The notes beneath the pieces are model-generated. The model was not told the DNA's origin and made no database searches. It saw only the letters and a list, made by a program, of their open reading frames with translations. This document shows, in pieces, positions 61,806 through 64,000 of a stretch of DNA of 64,000 bases. Where the stretch lies: positions 18,965-82,964 of the forward strand of contig CAZGAO010000010.1 in the NCBI GenBank assembly GCA_964523795.1. Direction: 5' to 3'. Within the stretch, counting starts at the first letter, position 1. The number at the start of each line of letters is the position of its first letter. Position numbers and translations under genes: made by a program. Origin of the DNA: SABY01 sp964523795 (lineage in GTDB: Bacteria > Bacteroidota > Bacteroidia > Bacteroidales > 4484-276).

Positions 61806-61810
61806 TATTA

Positions 61811-61846
61811 AACTTTTGTATCATTGTTTAACCTAATTTTTTAGAT
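61811..61846 (+). repeat. Second copy of the upstream repeat
   Basis: AACTTTTGTATCATTGTTTA then ACCTAATTTTTTAGAT before the ATG at 61847, matching 61213-61248 except for a few bases and having AACTTTTG in place of TACTTTTG. Confidence 0.75.
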
Positions 61847-62431
61847 ATGAAAAAAATCTACATTATAATCAGTTTGCTGTTTTGCGGTATGCTGTTATTC
61901 AGTCAGAATCAAGATTCTTTATCTACTCGAAACGACAAAATTTATTTTTTGGATAGTCAAAAATTTTTGACCACCAACATTTTAGAGGGTTGGGAGAAAC
62001 GAGATTCTATTACAAGTAAGTATTCTGAATGGTGGCCAATTCGAGAAATACCAAAATCAGAAGTTCACTATATTTACTATAAAGGGGAATATCATTTAAT
62101 TAATGAAATTACCTGTTTTCAAGATATTGAAAGGGTGCGAAAGAATTTATCTTTGTACAGGAAGCAAACTAATTTGGGTTGGACTTCGCTGGGTGTAGGA
62201 ACCGGGGCTTTATTATCCAGTTTTATTCTAAGTGATATTCTGGAAAAAAAAATAAAAGATGGTAAAATTACTAAGGATGAATATGATGATAATAGGAAGG
62301 TTGCTAAAGTTTTGAATTATGTTGGCTATGGATTAATGATTTTAGGTGTAGGCATACACATTGATGCAGGAAAATATTTGAAGCGAGGAAATATTGACAT
62401 TACCCCAGTTGGAGTAAGAGTTAATTTTTAA
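61847..62431 (+). CDS. Small exported protein with membrane segments, unknown function
   Basis: 194 residues. Signal peptide (IYIIISLLFCGMLLFSQ). Two further hydrophobic segments (LGWTSLGVGTGALLSSFILS and VLNYVGYGLMILGVGIHIDA) near the C-terminus, which ends ITPVGVRVNF. GWTSLGVGTG with the following GYGLMILGVG suggests a hydrophobic hairpin or small outer-membrane-associated protein. It is not recognised. Composition is AT-rich like its neighbours here. Confidence 0.7.
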   Translation: MKKIYIIISLLFCGMLLFSQNQDSLSTRNDKIYFLDSQKFLTTNILEGWEKRDSITSKYSEWWPIREIPKSEVHYIYYKGEYHLINEITCFQDIERVRKNLSLYRKQTNLGWTSLGVGTGALLSSFILSDILEKKIKDGKITKDEYDDNRKVAKVLNYVGYGLMILGVGIHIDAGKYLKRGNIDITPVGVRVNF

Positions 62432-62458
62432 TTTGTTCTCATTTTTAGCTTTGCCCCC

Positions 62459-62535
62459 CATGAGAAGAATACTCAAATACATTTGTATGAGTAGGACAGA
62501 TGAAAAAGCCGGGTATGTTCAATCCGGCTTGATTT
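62459..62535 (+). repeat. Downstream repeat with terminator-like hairpin, copy 2
   Basis: ATGAGAAGAATACTCAAATA .. AAGCCGGGTATGTTCAATCC then GGCTT. The hairpin AAGCCGG / CCGGCTT at 62507-62530 could end transcription of the preceding gene. Diverged copy of 61738-61805. Confidence 0.6.
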
Positions 62536-62742
62536 CTAATTGTGGCGAATTCGCCATAATTAAAATCGGGATTGTACAAGTTTTCCCAAATCCCAGAATA
62601 CTTCCAATTTAACCTTCGTTAGCAAACGGCTCCTTGCGCAAGCTGAGATGCAAAACTTTTTTTTCCGTGTTACAGATTTGATTATTTTTTATAATTCATA
62701 ATTTTTTAGGTGGCATCATCGGATTCCAAATCGAGATTGACC

Positions 62743-62915
62743 CCATTATGGGGCTGGCTCAAAAGGCAATAATCGGGAAACTTTTCAAATTTATCTTTCT
62801 TTGTTTTCTCTGCGGCTCTTCTGATATCTTTGTAGTTTAGGCAATTAATTATTACCACTGAGGAAACAGAGAATTCGCAGAGGGCGCAATGAAACTTCTA
62901 AGACAGCTCAATAAA
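62743..62915. mobile_element. MITE-like element with GGCTGnCT ends
   Basis: Left GGGGCTGGCTCAAAAGGCAA, right in reverse TTGAGCTGTCTTAGAAGTTT (imperfect, about 10 of 14 in the core). The inside is an imperfect palindrome: TTCTCTGCGGCTCTTCTG against CAGAGAATTCGCAGAGGG around ATTAATTATTACC. The pattern resembles non-autonomous elements with GAGGCTGTCTCAAAA ends that I associate with Bacteroidetes. No ORF. Confidence 0.6.
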
Positions 62916-63048
62916 ATCACTAACACTTTGTCAATTCGACCAAGGGGAGAAATCTCCTAAAAATACAGGCGTTTAAAAAGCATTTCATTGATAGCGGAAG
63001 GGAAAATCTACTGAGATGAACACCTTTGTAAAATCATGATATTTATGA

Positions 63049-63120
63049 ATCCCAAAAATTGAAATCGAAAGAGCTGAAAAACTTAAAAAACAATATTTTT
63101 ATGAAAAAGATAACAAATAA
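63049..63120 (+). pseudogene. 3' remnant of a HigB-type toxin
   Basis: Twenty-three sense codons, IPKIEIERAEKLKKQYFYEK then DNK and TAA at 63118. This is the typical C-terminal tail of HigB/RelE toxins that precede HigA antitoxins (IEIERAxKLKKxYF). No start codon or N-terminal body is present; TGA lies immediately upstream in frame. The stop overlaps the antitoxin ATG by 20 nt, the usual toxin-first arrangement. Confidence 0.85.
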
Positions 63121-63403
63121 TAATCTGACATCTTTTGATGACCATCTTGATCAACAATATGGCACCACAGGCACAATGGATAGAGATGAATTTGAGGAAG
63201 GATTTGAGGCATTTAAATTGGGTATAATAATCCAGGAACTGCGAAAAGAAACAGGATTGACCCAGGAACAGCTTGCTAAAAAATGCGGGACATCGAAAGC
63301 ATATATTTCAAGAATCGAAACCCAAACTTCTGATATCAGACTATCAACATTAATGAAAGTACTTCGCGAAGGATTCGGTCGCCAATTGAAATTGAGTATT
63401 TAA
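63101..63403 (+). CDS. HigA-type XRE antitoxin
   Basis: 100 residues from MKKITNNNLTSFDDHLDQQY. Helix-turn-helix of the XRE family at about 50-90 (LRKETGLTQEQLAKKCGTSK, AYISRIETQTSDIRL). N-terminal family block TSFDDHLDQQYGTTGTMDRD is typical of HigA antitoxins. The toxin gene in front survives only as its 3' tail. It could still bind its operator. Confidence 0.88.
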   Translation: MKKITNNNLTSFDDHLDQQYGTTGTMDRDEFEEGFEAFKLGIIIQELRKETGLTQEQLAKKCGTSKAYISRIETQTSDIRLSTLMKVLREGFGRQLKLSI

Positions 63404-63648
63404 TAAAGCCATTTCTGCCTTCCTATTACCATCCTATTTTCTTTTAAACATTTTAAACTATCCAAAACCTTTGTCAGATAGAAAAGTTTTTCCATTTTTG
63501 TCAGCTTCAATTTAAATCTTTTCGATGAAGGGTACAAGGTATTTCATTAAACACTCCATCAAGCCATCGTTCAGGCAGTCCTTGTCAAATTTTTTCGTTG
63601 TGCATTTAAGGGATCGTTCACTACTTTTATTTACTAACTGAAATTTCA

Positions 63649-64000
63649 ATGGGTACATTTCTACAAACTATCGACAACGGAATTGTTTGGTATAACGAGT
63701 ACATCGGGGGCTTTGCCATTTTGCTGATGCTAATTCCCACAGGCATTTATTTTATCTTTAAGCTACGATTTTTAAACGTAACGCAATTGTTTCATTCCAT
63801 TCGTATTGTGGCCGGAAAATATGACGACAAGCACGATAAAGGCGATGTTAACCATTTTAAGGCTTTAACTACCGCACTCTCGGCCACCGTGGGTACGGGC
63901 AATATTGTAGGCGTTGCGCTGGCCATCGGCTGGGGCGGCCCAGGAGCAATTTTCTGGATGTGGGTAACTGGTTTTTTAGGTATGATACTCAAATACACCG
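63649..64000 (+). CDS. AGCS family sodium:amino-acid symporter, 5' end
   Basis: 117 residues to the window edge, open. MGTFLQTIDNGIVWYNEYIG, then helix GGFAILLMLIPTGIYFIFKL, FLNVTQLFHSIRIVAGKYDD, DVNHFKALTTALSATVGTGN and IVGVALAIGWGGPGAIFWMW match the start of AGCS (alanine/glycine:Na+ symporter) proteins. The family motif ALSATVGTGNI is present. Start chosen at the first ATG in frame. Confidence 0.92.
   Translation, partial: MGTFLQTIDNGIVWYNEYIGGFAILLMLIPTGIYFIFKLRFLNVTQLFHSIRIVAGKYDDKHDKGDVNHFKALTTALSATVGTGNIVGVALAIGWGGPGAIFWMWVTGFLGMILKYT

Noticed and set aside
60259..63648. Possible integron-like cassette array of small genes and repeats
   Set aside because: No integrase gene and no convincing attC sites; the shared repeats fit MITEs, terminators and promoter duplications.

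Overview
The window is a chromosomal segment of a member of the Bacteroidetes (Bacteroidota), probably of the Bacteroidales/Marinilabiliales type. The evidence is lineage-typical genes (a SerA lacking an ACT domain, RpoD of about 288 residues, GWxTD protein, DUF4293 beside rho, LruC lipoproteins, a head-GIN/DUF2807 operon, a GlmU-like sugar nucleotidyltransferase, DUF1015) and Bacteroidetes TAnnTTTG promoter boxes upstream of many genes. No tRNA, rRNA, CRISPR array, prophage or complete insertion sequence was seen, apart from one IS200/REP-type Y1 transposase.

Layout. 1-2.4 kb: a truncated CapA-like secreted protein (-). 2.5-6 kb: a signalling operon (-) with a SpoIIE phosphatase receptor, a nucleotide cyclase-like protein and then the Y1 transposase. 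6.3-10.5 kb: a divergent membrane pyrophosphatase and a LruC lipoprotein. 10.5-14.4 kb: serC-serA, a four-helix-bundle gene and DUF1015 (-). 14.7-18.4 kb: response regulator, OsmC, NUDIX, then clpS-nfeD-floA. 18.6-23.1 kb: a MacAB-type ABC export operon. 23.1-30.2 kb: an MNT antitoxin with a collapsed HEPN toxin, a GlmU-like enzyme, Lon, and small envelope proteins. 30.4-36 kb: a second LruC lipoprotein and a malQ/GH13 alpha-glucan pair. 36-43 kb: TPR histidine kinase, TerB, cyclase-family hydrolase, DegP/HtrA, RpoD. 42.7-46.6 kb: an ECF sigma, membrane regulator and three-adhesin operon. 46.6-47.8 kb: a gene-free repeat cluster. 47.8-60.3 kb: GWxTD protein, RmuC, TonB-domain protein, phosphodiesterase, aspartyl protease, DUF4293, rho, tpiA, HAD hydrolase, M23 peptidase. 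60.3-63.6 kb: an accessory stretch with two more antitoxins beside wrecked toxins and two small secreted proteins. From 63.65 kb: the start of an AGCS sodium:amino-acid symporter.

The most unusual signals are two. First, three toxin-antitoxin loci of different families (MNT/HEPN, RelE/ParE, HigB/HigA) each keep an intact antitoxin while the toxin is reduced to a recognisable remnant. Second, a family of non-coding palindromic elements with TTAGTGTCTGT-type terminal inverted repeats occurs in at least five places. Its central hairpins differ in sequence between copies but stay almost perfectly self-complementary, and two copies begin on the base after a gene's stop codon. Other repeat families (a TTAGGGnnTGCTGA-ended MITE, a GGCTGnCT-ended MITE-like unit, GACGCGCAA palindromes around rmuC) crowd the gene-free gaps.
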